From: Blakeslea trispora
Taxonomy: Eukaryota > Mucoromycota > Mucoromycetes > Mucorales > Choanephoraceae
Assembly (NCBI GenBank): GCA_025331445.1
Contig: JAIWNE010000027.1
Location: 124,001-188,000, forward strand
Reading direction: 5' to 3'
DNA: 64,000 bases
The position numbers and the translations under genes are program-made. Below, in pieces: positions 44,894 to 55,857 of this stretch (the stretch's first letter is position 1; each line of letters starts with the position of its first letter). Under the pieces are notes generated by a model. It ran no database searches. It saw nothing but the letters and a program-made list of their open reading frames with translations, and was not told the origin of the DNA.

Positions 44894-47117
44894 TTATAAG
44901 CCTACTCTAAACAAGACTTTGTTTTTGCGTCCCTTTTTCTTTTTGTTATCATTCACATCTTCCTGTTGTTGAGGTGGAGGAGATTCGTTTGTGCTGCTTC
45001 CCCAAGCACTACCATTAGCTTGCTTGTTTTGTCTCATATTCAAAATGGCATTATGTTTTGGTGCTGCAGCAGGTAACGAAGGGAATAATTGTGGTTTCAA
45101 GCTAGGGAAATCACTTTTTGATTGCTTTTCGGGCGATTTTTGACCGCCTACCCAGGATGTATTAGAAAGCAAAGGAGAACTGGGGCGCGAGGTTTGAGGC
45201 GAACTAGGAATGGAGGATCGAGGTGAGCTAGGGACTGAGGATTGAGGTGTTTTAGAAGATGTAGCCACAGAAGCAGCTGTAGCCACTTTATCCCATACAT
45301 TGCTGGCTGATTTTTTCTTCTGGCCTACGACTGTTTTCTTGGGTTGTGGTTTAATGACAAGTACACGAGAGGTAGTTTGCTTTGGTTTCTCTTTTGTCTC
45401 TAATGCAGGGAAATTGGAAAGCTTCAAACAATATAAGAAGTCATTTCATTTTCTTGTACTTTGACAAAATACAACTTACTGCCGTCTGCTTGTTTCTCCA
45501 AACACGCACTAGCTCAGACTTCTTTTCGTCTATGTCCAACAACCCTTCAACGCCCTTGATGATTTTGGCGGTATTTTGTACATGTTGATTCGTCAAAAGA
45601 TAGATCTGGTTCACATAATCTTGACACGATATGTTGCTCTTCCGGTAAGCAGATGTCAGAGATCGAAATTCTTGGACCTTTGCCTTACTCTGTAACATAT
45701 TGCCTACTTTGCCTATGAAATCCGTATGTAATGCAACTGTATCTAAATCGTGTTGGTTCTCGGGTGGTGCAGATGATGAAGCATTTACAAAAGGAGGGGT
45801 AACAGCTGCCTCTGAAAGACTACCAAATCCAGCAGGCTTCTGAATAGCTTTACCCTTACCCTTCTTTGTACTGGCACCAGGCACGGTACGAACTGGCTTG
45901 GCTGATTCCTTTTGTTGCTGGTTATTACTGCTGCTACCAGAGGAGATGGAAGAAGAACTGGCAATGCGAGGGAAAGCATCCAACGAATGAGAAGGAGGGG
46001 TGGCAGGCTGTTCCTCTCTTTTCTTGCCTTTCTTACGTTGATCTCGATAGGATTCGTATTGGAAATTGACTTCTAGTTGCCTTGATTGAGATTGAAGCGA
46101 GCGCTGAAGCCCGCTAATGGATTCACCATGAACTTCCACTTCGTGTGCCTTTAAATCGATTGAAGTCTCAAACACGACAAACTTTTTCTCTAAGCAAGAC
46201 GGGTAAGGGCAAATAGCATGATCTGATTTAAAATGATCCTCTAAACTGGCATAGTTGGCATAATATTCATCACGATTTCCATTTCTGACACAGATGAAAC
46301 ATTGCTCATGCTGGTCCCGACAATGAACAAACAGTTCGTCTCCACCATAGAAACGGGTCTTACAGAATGAACATTCGGGATGGCCCGAAAATCCGGTCTC
46401 ATCTTCCTTGTTGAAATCTTTGTCACCTTCTCGGTAATGTTTTGTCAGTTGAGATGATGTGTACAGGTATTGTTCAGAAGGAAATACTTTTTTGTGTCGA
46501 CAACAAAGGTCACTGAAATAAAGAAAGAGTGAGCTGAGTATACGAGAAAAAAAAAGGATGTTTCCATTGTTACCAAAGATTCAATTCATGAACTTTTCTG
46601 ACATGTAACTTGAGCTCTGTCAAATCACTGGCGGTTTCTCGACATCCTTTTTGATATGGGCAATTATAATCAAGCAAGTGCATTGTTTCATCATACATCG
46701 CCTGTGTTTCAAACTTGATGTTTAACTTTTTATCTACAAAAGGTGTATCGTTCGTTGTGTACTGATCAAATGGCTTGTCGGCATCTTTTGTTAACAGAAT
46801 CCATTTTTGGTCAGCCTATATAGACAAGATATTCGTGCTGGTCAAAGAAAAAGTATAGAAGCACAACTTTTTTTAACTACCTTACAATAAGCACAATTAC
46901 GTGTTTTATATAAAGCTCGAAGTCGAAGTGTACATTTATGACAAGTACGATGATCACATTCGGACACTGCAAAGATCGAAACAGGCTCAGTACAAATAAA
47001 ACAGAGATCGCCTTCTTCTTCTTCGTTTTCTTCAGAAGATCGCGACTGGTCTTGCTGCTTGTTTTGCTTCTGCTCTCTGCGTTTGTTTTTATTGGCTTTG
47101 GATATATCAAGAGCCAT
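44894..47117 (-). CDS. Hel2/ZNF598-type RING E3 ubiquitin ligase (ribosome quality control)
   Basis: Four exons (47117-46881, 46815-46574, 46512-45480, 45421-44894) give about 679 aa. A Lys/Gln/Glu-rich start precedes the RING (residues about 38-79; LCFICTEPVSIFAVSECDHR...CAYCK). An array of C2H2-like fingers follows: YNCPYQKGCRETASDLTELK, FCKTRFYGGDELFVHCRDQH, QCFICVRNGNRDEYYANY and LEDHFKSDHAICPYPSC. A disordered C-terminal half contains Ser-Pro repeats, a helical domain (TDFIGKVGNMLQSKAKVQEF) and a basic end. This order is diagnostic for ZNF598/Hel2, which ubiquitinates small-subunit ribosomal proteins on collided ribosomes. The length fits yeast Hel2 (639 aa). Confidence 0.93.
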
Positions 47118-48609
47118 ACTTTTTTTTAAAAAAGTTTTGTTGAAATAAACAAGTTCTACTTTTGGGTTTTTTTTTATATAGCTGAACAATGTTAAATTTG
47201 GACTCCCTGATTGGACAACATTGAGTTTTCTTTGTCGATCTGTAAAGACAGTCAAAGCCAACGCTTTACTACATTTGGTTTGCTATAGCAATCAACAACC
47301 TAAGCTTTAGTAGGCAGACTTTTCTATGTATCTTGATAGAATAGTAACTCTTGCTGTCGTCATTGGATATTCACCCATTGGAAGGCCACTTGCTCTTGTT
47401 CTTTTGGTTGATTGATAGTCTATATTTGATGCGTTGAGGCAAATAAAGGCACCTCAAAGGAGAAGAACTTGTTAATTCACAAATGGTTTCTTTGATTGTG
47501 TCCCATTCAAGCTGTACAAATTTATCTCAACAACTGTTCTATTGTTAGATTGCGACGCAAGCTATGTTTGTACGTTACCAAGAATAAACCAAATAAAACA
47601 TGTGTGGATCTTTCATCTATAGCTCTTTTTGGTATAAAAACTAGCACAGTCTTCATAATTGAACATCAGTCTTTATTATCAAGTCAAAACACACACACAC
47701 AAGTGCACTACTCAATAAATGCTTATCTAGTACTTTTGTATTGATCGAAATGCAATTAAGCTCTAACAATGACAACAAGACTAATTGAAAGATCAAACAA
47801 GCTACAAAAGAAGCAACACTGTAAATAAGATCATCCTCTAAAAAATTCTTACTACATCAAGCTTTCAAATTAAAGTCAATGAACAGAATTAGATTCAATT
47901 ACTAAATAACATTGTTCACCAAAACAAATTGTATAATGAATAATGAGATCAAAGGAAATGAGTCCATTTGTTTAGTTTAAGATGTAAATAAACGTGACAT
48001 ATAATAATTTATAGAGAAGTATACAAATAACGCTTGAAATGATAGGTAATGAAACTGCGCTTCTCTTCTTTACCCTCCATTTTTCTATACAAAATAGAAT
48101 GTTTACAAGCATTCTCAAAGCACTATTTTTGCCTGTCCCTATTTTCTTTTTATAAATCATTGCAGCATCAAAACAACACGATGATGAATGAATTGTGATC
48201 CTACAAAAAAATATGAGGGCTATGAATGCAATAAGCGAGAGAAGCACAATGAGCATATAAATATCATATGCTTGTAATGCTTAATTGTGAAGTTTATAAT
48301 TTACTAGGGCTACTAATAAAATACCAAGTTAAATTCGAGATACTTTCATCTAATCAATTGCGAATGTTTTTGTAGTTCTAGTTATTAAATCGCTTGTCTC
48401 TTTATAATTGTTAGCTCTCTACTAACATTGTAAACGTATATGTATATGTAGATCAAGCAGAATGTCAAACTGGAAAATGTTATGCTTGACTAACATCGCT
48501 AATTCTTGAAAAATTAAAAAAATATCCCGGTCAATTCCGGTAATTTTCCGGTCCGGACTTGTTAATTTGACAAGTAATATTGTACACAGCGGTTGACAAA
48601 AATAACAGT
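47118..48609. other. Intergenic region up to the retrotransposon array
   Basis: No gene seen. A cluster of CCGG sites (about 48525-48558) stands out by composition just before the first tRNA fragment at 48610. The stretch next to 48609 is probably the original 5' flank of the tRNA-Val gene before the retrotransposons inserted. Confidence 0.5.
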
Positions 48610-48624
48610 GGTTTCTTGGTGTAG
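48610..48624 (+). repeat. Target-site duplication 1 (tRNA-Val nt 1-15)
   Basis: GGTTTCTTGGTGTAG is identical to nucleotides 1-15 of the tRNA-Val gene at 55792. It marks the left junction of the truncated retrotransposon copy and sits where the original tRNA gene began. Confidence 0.9.
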
Positions 48625-50406
48625 GCAAAAGAGTTTATTTAATAATGACTTGTAAGACTGATCCCTATGGGGCAAGTGTCTAATCATAAGGGCAAGCTAA
48701 AATAAGGATTATTCTAACTGGATCAAAAGGAACAAAAAAATAAACTAGCAGAATAGAAAAAAAGGAAAAAGAAACCAAGAGAGACAATAAAAAATAAATA
48801 GAGAGAGAGCAAAAAAGGGAATCAGACTACACTAAGGTAGTTGTAAAGAGTAGAAGTAACAGGAGGAGCAACTTGTTTGTAAAAGACAGGAAGCAACCAT
48901 TCCAAGAGAGTGAGACCACGGATATCCTGAGAACAGGGACTGAACTCGACATCGGGTAGGCAGATCATGTCCATGTCCAGCATAATTGAGCAGATGGTAG
49001 GCCACCAAGTGGACCAACGCAAAAGAGAGACAGAATGACGCTGGTCATTGGGAGAAGGAGCGGAGGGAAGTCGAGGGAGTTGGTTCAGCACAAAATCCAA
49101 AGGATTTGTCTGAGCATCAACAGCAACACCAAGACGAGAAGCAACAGAGAGACAAGAGAGCAAATGGTTCCGTGAGGCATGTGGATGACCACAACGACAG
49201 GGAACAGGACGAGCAGGTAACCAACCCATCTTCCAACGAAGAAGACGACTACGTTCCCAAACGGACATTGGCAGCACCAGGATGGGATCAACACCCAGCA
49301 CAGGACGACAAGCACGCAAGAGAACCAGACCATCAGGTTTGGCCAAAAGGCCAGCCAGGTAAGCACGACGATAACGCCTAATGACAGGCTTGGGATCACC
49401 ACCAGAGGTAGCAATCCACTGCTGCAAGGAAGAGAAGCGAGGCACAGAGGGAGAGACAAAAGAGTGACAGACCAGTTTCCACAGGGAGTTGTTCTTTAAC
49501 AGCTTTGGCCAACGGAAACGAGGAGAAACAGAGGCAGAGGCAATGTGGGCAAGCAAGACAGCGAGCAAAGTATCAGCAGGAAGCTGTTGCATATGCACCA
49601 ACATTTTAAACCCCAGAATGGAGACACGCTCCTTCATGCAAGGCAAGTGGGTCAGGTGTTTAAACACCACTGTTGAAGCCTTAGAGTGTCCACCAAAGGC
49701 AAGACGAAGACACTGATCTTGAGCACGCTCAATAACCCGGAGGTCACGAACCAAGAGAGAAGAGACAGCAAGACCATACTCTAGCTTTGGCCGGATGAAG
49801 GTGGCATACAGCCGAGCAGAGGTCAAACGAGAGAAGCCAGTCGAGTGAACACCCAAAGGTTGAAGACCAGAGCGCATGGCCACCAAGGCAGAACGAGCGT
49901 TGCGTTGAACAAGGAGAGTAGCATCCAGTTGAGCTTTGCTATTGAAGGGCAAGCCCAAATAGTCAAAAGACTCGGCAACAGGAAGAGCAGTACCATACAG
50001 GCGTAAAGGAGTAGTACGACCAGTATACAGCGGCGGGTTCACCACCACACACTTGGCCGGGTTCCACCGATACCCAAGAGACAGAGAGTGTTCTTCAGCT
50101 TTCTTCAACAAGCGGGGCATGGTCTCAGCAGTGCCGATCAAGACAACATCGTCAGCATAGAGTAGTGAGTTGATCCAGAGGCCATCATATAGACGTTGAG
50201 GCATGGATCCAAACACACGAGAGCGAGGCATTGAGATGGATCGTAGAGCAGCAGGGAACGAGTTAATGTACACAGAGTACAAGTAGGGAGACAAGATCGA
50301 ACCTTGCAAGACACCAGTACCAGGCCAGAAAGAAGGAGAACGAGCACCAGAGACCAGTACCTCAACTTGCACATCGTCAAAAAGACAACGCAGCAAGCCA
50401 AGAAGA
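48625..50406 (-). mobile_element. 5'-truncated copy of the tRNA-Val-targeted non-LTR retrotransposon
   Basis: This 1782-bp copy matches the 3' third of the full-length element at 50422-55791. It starts within the reverse transcriptase and runs through the complete 3' UTR. The truncation shares two bases (GG) with the adjoining target duplication, typical of microhomology-joined 5' ends in target-primed reverse transcription. Its first 1114 bp (48625-49738) show no difference from the full-length copy, while 49739-50406 has 22 substitutions. It lies between two tRNA-derived duplications. Confidence 0.93.
48822..50406 (-). pseudogene. ORF2 fragment (reverse transcriptase C-terminal half) of copy 1
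   Basis: An open frame from the truncation to the normal ORF2 stop, about 528 residues. It retains the LLYADDVVLIG catalytic box and the C-terminal Cys-His motif but lacks the endonuclease and the first RT blocks, so it cannot move on its own. It differs from copy 2 by four residues visible in the first 150 or so. An internal Met near the left end of RT could start translation by chance. Confidence 0.9.
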
Positions 50407-50421
50407 GGTTTCTTGGTGTAG
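50407..50421 (+). repeat. Target-site duplication 2 (tRNA-Val nt 1-15)
   Basis: A second GGTTTCTTGGTGTAG, lying exactly between the truncated and full-length copies. It is the right duplication of the first insertion and the left duplication of the second. Confidence 0.9.
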
Positions 50422-50618
50422 GCAAAAGAGTTTATTTAATAATGACTTGTAAGACTGATCCCTATGGGGCAAGTGTCTAATCATAAGGGCAAGCTAAAAT
50501 AAGGATTATTCTAACTGGATCAAAAGGAACAAAAAAATAAACTAGCAGAATAGAAAAAAAGGAAAAAGAAACCAAGAGAGACAATAAAAAATAAATAGAG
50601 AGAGAGCAAAAAAGGGAA

Positions 50619-53600
50619 TCAGACTACACTAAGGTAGTTGTAAAGAGTAGAAGTAACAGGAGGAGCAACTTGTTTGTAAAAGACAGGAAGCAACCATTCC
50701 AAGAGAGTGAGACCACGGATATCCTGAGAACAGGGACTGAACTCGACATCGGGTAGGCAGATCATGTCCATGTCCAGCATAATTGAGCAGATGGTAGGCC
50801 ACCAAGTGGACCAACGCAAAAGAGAGACAGAATGACGCTGGTCATTGGGAGAAGGAGCGGAGGGAAGTCGAGGGAGTTGGTTCAGCACAAAATCCAAAGG
50901 ATTTGTCTGAGCATCAACAGCAACACCAAGACGAGAAGCAACAGAGAGACAAGAGAGCAAATGGTTCCGTGAGGCATGTGGATGACCACAACGACAGGGA
51001 ACAGGACGAGCAGGTAACCAACCCATCTTCCAACGAAGAAGACGACTACGTTCCCAAACGGACATTGGCAGCACCAGGATGGGATCAACACCCAGCACAG
51101 GACGACAAGCACGCAAGAGAACCAGACCATCAGGTTTGGCCAAAAGGCCAGCCAGGTAAGCACGACGATAACGCCTAATGACAGGCTTGGGATCACCACC
51201 AGAGGTAGCAATCCACTGCTGCAAGGAAGAGAAGCGAGGCACAGAGGGAGAGACAAAAGAGTGACAGACCAGTTTCCACAGGGAGTTGTTCTTTAACAGC
51301 TTTGGCCAACGGAAACGAGGAGAAACAGAGGCAGAGGCAATGTGGGCAAGCAAGACAGCGAGCAAAGTATCAGCAGGAAGCTGTTGCATATGCACCAACA
51401 TTTTAAACCCCAGAATGGAGACACGCTCCTTCATGCAAGGCAAGTGGGTCAGGTGTTTAAACACCACTGTTGAAGCCTTAGAGTGTCCACCAAAGGCAAG
51501 ACGAAGACACTGATCTTGAGCACGCTCAATAACCCGAAGGTCACGAACTAAGAGAGAAGAGATAGCAAGACCATATTCTAGCTTGGGCCGGATGAAGGTG
51601 GCATACAGCCGAGCAGAGGTCAGACGAGAGAAGCCAGTCGAGTGAACACCCAAAGGTTGAAGACCAGAGCGCATGGCCACCAAGGCAGAACGAGCGTTGC
51701 GCTGGACAAGGAGAGTAGCATCCAGTTGAGCTTTGCTATTAAAGGGCAAGCCCAAATAGTCAAAAGACTCGGCAACAGGAAGAGCAGTACCATACAGGCG
51801 TAAAGGAGTAGTACGACCAGTATACAGCGGTGGGTTTACCACCACACACTTGGCCGGGTTCCACCGATACCCAAGAGACAGAGAGTGTTCTTCAGCTTTC
51901 TTCAACAAGCGGGGCATGGTCTCAGCAGTACCGATCAAGACAACATCGTCAGCATAGAGCAGTGAGTTGATCCAGAGGCCATCATACAGACGTTGAGGCA
52001 TGGATCCAAACACACGAGAGCGAGGCATTGAGATGGACCGCAGGACGGCAGGGAACGAGTTAATGTACACAGAGTACAAGTAGGGAGACAAGATCGAACC
52101 TTGCAAGACACCAGTACCAGGCCAGAGAGAAGGAGAACGAGCACCAGAGACCAGTACCTCAACTTGCACATTGTCAAAAAGACAACGCAGCAGGCCAAGA
52201 AGAGGATCAGAGACATAAGTCTCAAGAGCACGCCAGACAATGTTACGATCAACACTATCGTATGCTTGCTTAATGTCCAAGAAACAAAGGACAGGAGGTT
52301 CACCAAAGTGATCATCAGCGTGCTGACGACACAACTCATGCAAAGACAGAGCCTGGTCAAGAGTACTACGATGAGCGCGAAAGCCACCTTGAACGATATC
52401 CAGAGGAGGACCAGATTCCAAGAGCTCAGGATACACGCACAACTCCAGCAACTTACGCATGACCGAAGTCAAGCTAATGGGCCGGTAGTTGGCTGCACTC
52501 AGAGGATCACCCTTCTTGTAAATGGGCACGACCTGGGCAGTACACCAATCGCGAGGGATTCGAGACCAGAACCAGCAAAGAGAGAAGAGCAAGACCAAGA
52601 GAGGAGACAAGTCATCGACAATGGGCAATAGCATCTCGGTTCTCAGATGATCAACACCCGGAGCTTTACGACGAGAGAGCTTCTTTAAGAGAGTGTCAGA
52701 CACTAACTCGACCGTAAAGGGACAGTCCTTATCAGCAGCAGTAGTAGCACCAACAGGAAGGGAGAAAGACAAGTCAAGACCAAACTGGTTCTGAAGATAC
52801 CTAGCGGTATCAACCGAGACACAAGGACCAGAAGGCAAAGGGGGAGCAGTAGGCCGGAGAGCAGGCAGGTGATCACCAGCAAAGACAGACCGAAGATGAC
52901 TTGACATCACCGTAGCAGCAACAGCAGGACCTTCAGGATGCGAGAACCCAGGAGAGGTAGTACGACCACGCCGTAACCGCTTGATGGTGGCAGTAGTGTC
53001 AGAGAAAGGACCAGAAGAGAGCTTGTCACAGAACTGCTTCCATGTTTCACGCCTACGACGCTTGAGCTCAGCATTGAACCGGTCACAAGAAGAGAGATAC
53101 GCACGCCACAGAACAGCCTTACCAACGCCGTCAGAAGCTCGTCGCCAAGCTCTTCGGGCGTCCTCACGAGCATCCACAAGAGACTGCAGAGAGCAAGTCC
53201 AGAACCAGGTGTTACCAGGAGGTCGTGGCTGTTTGCGACCAACAGACTCATCGAGGCAACGGTGGATGGTATCAGTGAGGCTACTAGCAATAGAATCAAC
53301 ATCAGGGATAACCCTTTCAGTTGGGAGAGTTGCGTGAGTAGAGGTACGACTGCTATGTTGCCCGAAGGCTTGACAAATAGAATACTTAACTTCTGCCAAG
53401 AGTGTATTTTTGATAGGTGCGCTATGCAACCTGAAAAGAGACTGATACAGCTCTACACTCTTGTGATCATCCAGACAAGACAGTTTCCATAAAAGACGCG
53501 GATGAGCAACTGGAGCAGGAGGTAGAGAAGACAGAGAACAAGACAGAGAGACAGGAACATGGTCAGAACCAAGGCCGGCATCACGGACAACAAGAGAAGG

Positions 53601-54293
53601 AGCAACCAGATCATCAAAGCTGATAAAGAGATCAATTACGCTACTCCAACTGGAGTGACCAGGCTGAGAGTTAGCCATGCGACTTTGAGAGAACAGAGTT
53701 GGAACACCTTTTGCCAAGAGAGAGTTCCAACAGAAAAGACCAGCTTCCTCAACCCATTCGGCCAGACGAGTACCACGAGTGTTACTTCGAGAGTCACCAA
53801 GAAGAGGAACACTACGCGCATTCAAATCGCCACAGATGAATGCGTTGGTCTGAGAGGCATGAGTACGAGAAGGGAGAGACATAATGAGAGACATAAACTC
53901 ATCATCGGACAGAGAAGGAGGGGCATAGACACAATGAATGAGAAAGGTAGAGACTTGACAAGAAAAGACATAAGGAGAGGAAGAAAGGAGAGGAGTAACT
54001 GGGTAAGGACAAGTAGGATTGACCAAAAGAGAGATACCCATCTTGCCACGGAAAGAGTCAGCAACAGGTTGACCATAGGTATGATACTGTTGCCAAGAGG
54101 TGGGAAAACGAAGAGGAGAGAGTAGCCAAGTCTCGGTGATGAAGATGAGGGAAGAGTCATATAAGTAGTCAGTAACAGTACTAATGGCTTGACGAGCAAT
54201 ACCATTAGCATTCCATATAGTCATAGTAAAGTCATAGGTAGAAGGAGAGGAAGGGGGCATAGGTTCATAAGAAGGCATAGGATTGGTACTCAT
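50619..54293 (-). CDS. Retrotransposon ORF2: AP endonuclease plus reverse transcriptase
   Basis: A 1224-aa protein. Residues about 20-250 form an APE-type endonuclease (MTIWNANGIAR, FITETWLL, FICGDLNARS, GLGSDHVPVSL), which would nick the target. Residues about 540-830 form the reverse transcriptase: VVPIYKKGDPLSAANYRPIS, GFRAHRSTLDQAL, FLDIKQAYDSVDR, GVLQGSILSPYLYS and LLYADDVVLIG (active site near 780). A Cys-His motif near residue 1100 (CRCGHPHASRNHLLSC) is typical of the C-terminus of L1-like ORF2. I see no RNase H domain. The start ATG overlaps the ORF1 stop as TAATG, suggesting translation by termination-reinitiation. The endonuclease could account for the site preference in tRNA-Val. 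Confidence 0.95.
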   Translation of the reverse strand: MSTNPMPSYEPMPPSSPSTYDFTMTIWNANGIARQAISTVTDYLYDSSLIFITETWLLSPLRFPTSWQQYHTYGQPVADSFRGKMGISLLVNPTCPYPVTPLLSSSPYVFSCQVSTFLIHCVYAPPSLSDDEFMSLIMSLPSRTHASQTNAFICGDLNARSVPLLGDSRSNTRGTRLAEWVEEAGLFCWNSLLAKGVPTLFSQSRMANSQPGHSSWSSVIDLFISFDDLVAPSLVVRDAGLGSDHVPVSLSCSLSSLPPAPVAHPRLLWKLSCLDDHKSVELYQSLFRLHSAPIKNTLLAEVKYSICQAFGQHSSRTSTHATLPTERVIPDVDSIASSLTDTIHRCLDESVGRKQPRPPGNTWFWTCSLQSLVDAREDARRAWRRASDGVGKAVLWRAYLSSCDRFNAELKRRRRETWKQFCDKLSSGPFSDTTATIKRLRRGRTTSPGFSHPEGPAVAATVMSSHLRSVFAGDHLPALRPTAPPLPSGPCVSVDTARYLQNQFGLDLSFSLPVGATTAADKDCPFTVELVSDTLLKKLSRRKAPGVDHLRTEMLLPIVDDLSPLLVLLFSLCWFWSRIPRDWCTAQVVPIYKKGDPLSAANYRPISLTSVMRKLLELCVYPELLESGPPLDIVQGGFRAHRSTLDQALSLHELCRQHADDHFGEPPVLCFLDIKQAYDSVDRNIVWRALETYVSDPLLGLLRCLFDNVQVEVLVSGARSPSLWPGTGVLQGSILSPYLYSVYINSFPAVLRSISMPRSRVFGSMPQRLYDGLWINSLLYADDVVLIGTAETMPRLLKKAEEHSLSLGYRWNPAKCVVVNPPLYTGRTTPLRLYGTALPVAESFDYLGLPFNSKAQLDATLLVQRNARSALVAMRSGLQPLGVHSTGFSRLTSARLYATFIRPKLEYGLAISSLLVRDLRVIERAQDQCLRLAFGGHSKASTVVFKHLTHLPCMKERVSILGFKMLVHMQQLPADTLLAVLLAHIASASVSPRFRWPKLLKNNSLWKLVCHSFVSPSVPRFSSLQQWIATSGGDPKPVIRRYRRAYLAGLLAKPDGLVLLRACRPVLGVDPILVLPMSVWERSRLLRWKMGWLPARPVPCRCGHPHASRNHLLSCLSVASRLGVAVDAQTNPLDFVLNQLPRLPSAPSPNDQRHSVSLLRWSTWWPTICSIMLDMDMICLPDVEFSPCSQDIRGLTLLEWLLPVFYKQVAPPVTSTLYNYLSVV

Positions 54294-55708
54294 TAAGAGG
54301 ATGAGACCGGTTCACCGTCACCGGCCAAGGCAATTTCCATATCAGTAGAGGGAGCAGAGTCAACACCAACTACAGAAGAGAGAGGACCAACTACAGTACC
54401 AGCCTGTTCCTTTGACAACCAACCTTGACGGACAAAGTCGTAGGCCACCAGTCTACGCGTTTGTTCACGAACATAGCCAAGAGCACGAAGAAGACGAGCT
54501 TGTTGCAGTTCACGAGCCTTGGCAGTGAGAGCATCGGCATCCAGAGAGGCAAAAGCAGGATCAAAGACATTGGATCCAGAGAAAGGATCAAAGTCTGTCA
54601 AGACCGGGAGAGAATACTTGTCCATGACCTTAAGAAGATCAGCCTTGTAAGCAGTGTGAATGAGCAAAGCTACAACGTTACGAGCTGGGTAGTGCACATC
54701 AAGGACACGGCTGTTATCCAATCCGATAAGTCGCAGCTTATGACGGAAAGCAGAGAGACGGTCCCGATACTTGTTTGGCAAGTAAACATACTCAAAGAGA
54801 GGTGAGTCTACTGAAGAGCCAGCCGGAGAAGAAACAAGAAAGATACGAGCAGCGGCCTTACGTTGGCGAGGCGTGATCTTTTTCTTGGGCTTGGCCTGAA
54901 CAGCCAAAGAGGAAACCGACTTGTTGGACTTACCATAGGCCTCAGCAGGTGTAGGAGCAGCAGCAGCAACATGAGCCCATTTAGACACGGCGGCCGAAGG
55001 AGAGACAGAAGGAGCAGGCAAGGAAGAAGGAAGCAAGTCATCATCCATTGCTACATCAACAGACGGGGACAAAGAGAGAGAAGGACCAGACTTGTTCTCA
55101 AGTTCCAAGATCTTGGCACGAGCAGCGGCAAGCTCTTTCTTGAGTGCCGAGTTCTCAGCAACAAGAGACTCCAACTGAGAGAGACGCTCTTCATACTTTT
55201 CAAACTTGGCCTGAAAAGCAGCAAACCAAGCAGGAGGAGCAGAGGAAGAGGGAGAGGCCGACGAGAGCAAAGAAACATTACTTACCTCTGGCAAAGAATC
55301 AGCACCAGAGAGAGAAGGAGCAACAGAGAGACCAAAGTCAAAGACAACGTCTTTGTTCAGCTCAAGTGGAGCAGATGTCGAAGAGATGCTGACGTCATCA
55401 ACTCGAGATCTCGGCAAGGTACGCGTCATGTCGGCAGGGATCAAAGGCGGCGAAAGTGAACTATGCAAGCGCTTACCGGAGAGACTTGAAACTTTAATAG
55501 GTGATGTTTCTAATACAGAGATAGATTCTGACAAAGTTTCAGCTGGTTCTGATGCTAGGTTCTTTGTAGATGAGGCTTCGAAGTCGAGATCTTTAGTTGA
55601 AGATGTCGAAATGTCGTGAATCGCGTTGGTGAATGTGCTAGAGTTGTCGGATTGGGACACTTTGGGTACCAAAATGTGCGGACGAGATTGGGGAATGATA
55701 ATTGACAA
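54293..55708 (-). CDS. Retrotransposon ORF1: coiled-coil RNA-binding-type protein
   Basis: A 471-aa protein preceding ORF2. A Ser-rich disordered N-terminus leads to a coiled coil at residues about 165-210 (FEKYEERLSQLESLVAENSA and following), expected to drive trimer or multimer assembly. A basic patch (AKPKKKITPRQRKAAARIF) is followed by a folded part with VYLPNKYRDRLSAFRHKLRL and VVALLIHTAYKADLL that may form an RRM-like RNA-binding fold. No Cys-His zinc knuckle is present, unlike ORF1 of many fungal LINEs. Its role would be to package element RNA as a ribonucleoprotein. The assignment rests on position and coiled coil rather than sequence identity. Confidence 0.8.
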   Translation of the reverse strand: MSIIIPQSRPHILVPKVSQSDNSSTFTNAIHDISTSSTKDLDFEASSTKNLASEPAETLSESISVLETSPIKVSSLSGKRLHSSLSPPLIPADMTRTLPRSRVDDVSISSTSAPLELNKDVVFDFGLSVAPSLSGADSLPEVSNVSLLSSASPSSSAPPAWFAAFQAKFEKYEERLSQLESLVAENSALKKELAAARAKILELENKSGPSLSLSPSVDVAMDDDLLPSSLPAPSVSPSAAVSKWAHVAAAAPTPAEAYGKSNKSVSSLAVQAKPKKKITPRQRKAAARIFLVSSPAGSSVDSPLFEYVYLPNKYRDRLSAFRHKLRLIGLDNSRVLDVHYPARNVVALLIHTAYKADLLKVMDKYSLPVLTDFDPFSGSNVFDPAFASLDADALTAKARELQQARLLRALGYVREQTRRLVAYDFVRQGWLSKEQAGTVVGPLSSVVGVDSAPSTDMEIALAGDGEPVSSS

Positions 55709-55791
55709 AGAAATACGCTGGTTAATAAGGAGAAAGTCGAGCTTTTTTCGAAAACGGAGTTTGAATTAAAAAAAGGTGATCAAAAGGAGAA

Positions 55792-55857
55792 GGTTTCTTG
55801 GTGTAGTTGGTTATCACGTCTGCTTAACACGCAGACGGTCGCCAGTTCGAGTCTGGC

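Larger units (their letters stand above)
50422..55791 (-). mobile_element. Full-length L1-like non-LTR retrotransposon inserted in tRNA-Val(AAC)
   Basis: A 5370-bp element read leftwards: 83-bp 5' UTR, ORF1, ORF2 and a roughly 200-bp 3' UTR. It is flanked by 15-bp duplications of the tRNA-Val 5' end. Both ORFs are open with all catalytic motifs seen, so it may be active. The 3' end (reading ...AATAAACTCTTTTGC) has no poly(A) tail. The G+C content and CAG/GAG-rich coding strand differ from neighbouring genes. It resembles L1/Tad-type elements known from Mucoromycota, such as Grem-LINE1, but I cannot test identity. Its transcription direction is opposite to the tRNA, with the 5' end directly adjoining it. 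Confidence 0.93.

Noticed and set aside
48525..48560. CCGG-rich patch considered as a tRNA-like or snRNA gene
   Set aside because: No cloverleaf, box A/B pair or T terminator could be formed; kept only as a note on composition upstream of the tRNA.
49085..49459. Open frames in other frames of the retrotransposon ORF2, present identically in both copies
   Set aside because: They are Leu/Val-rich shadow frames of a real ORF2; duplication with the element explains their repetition.
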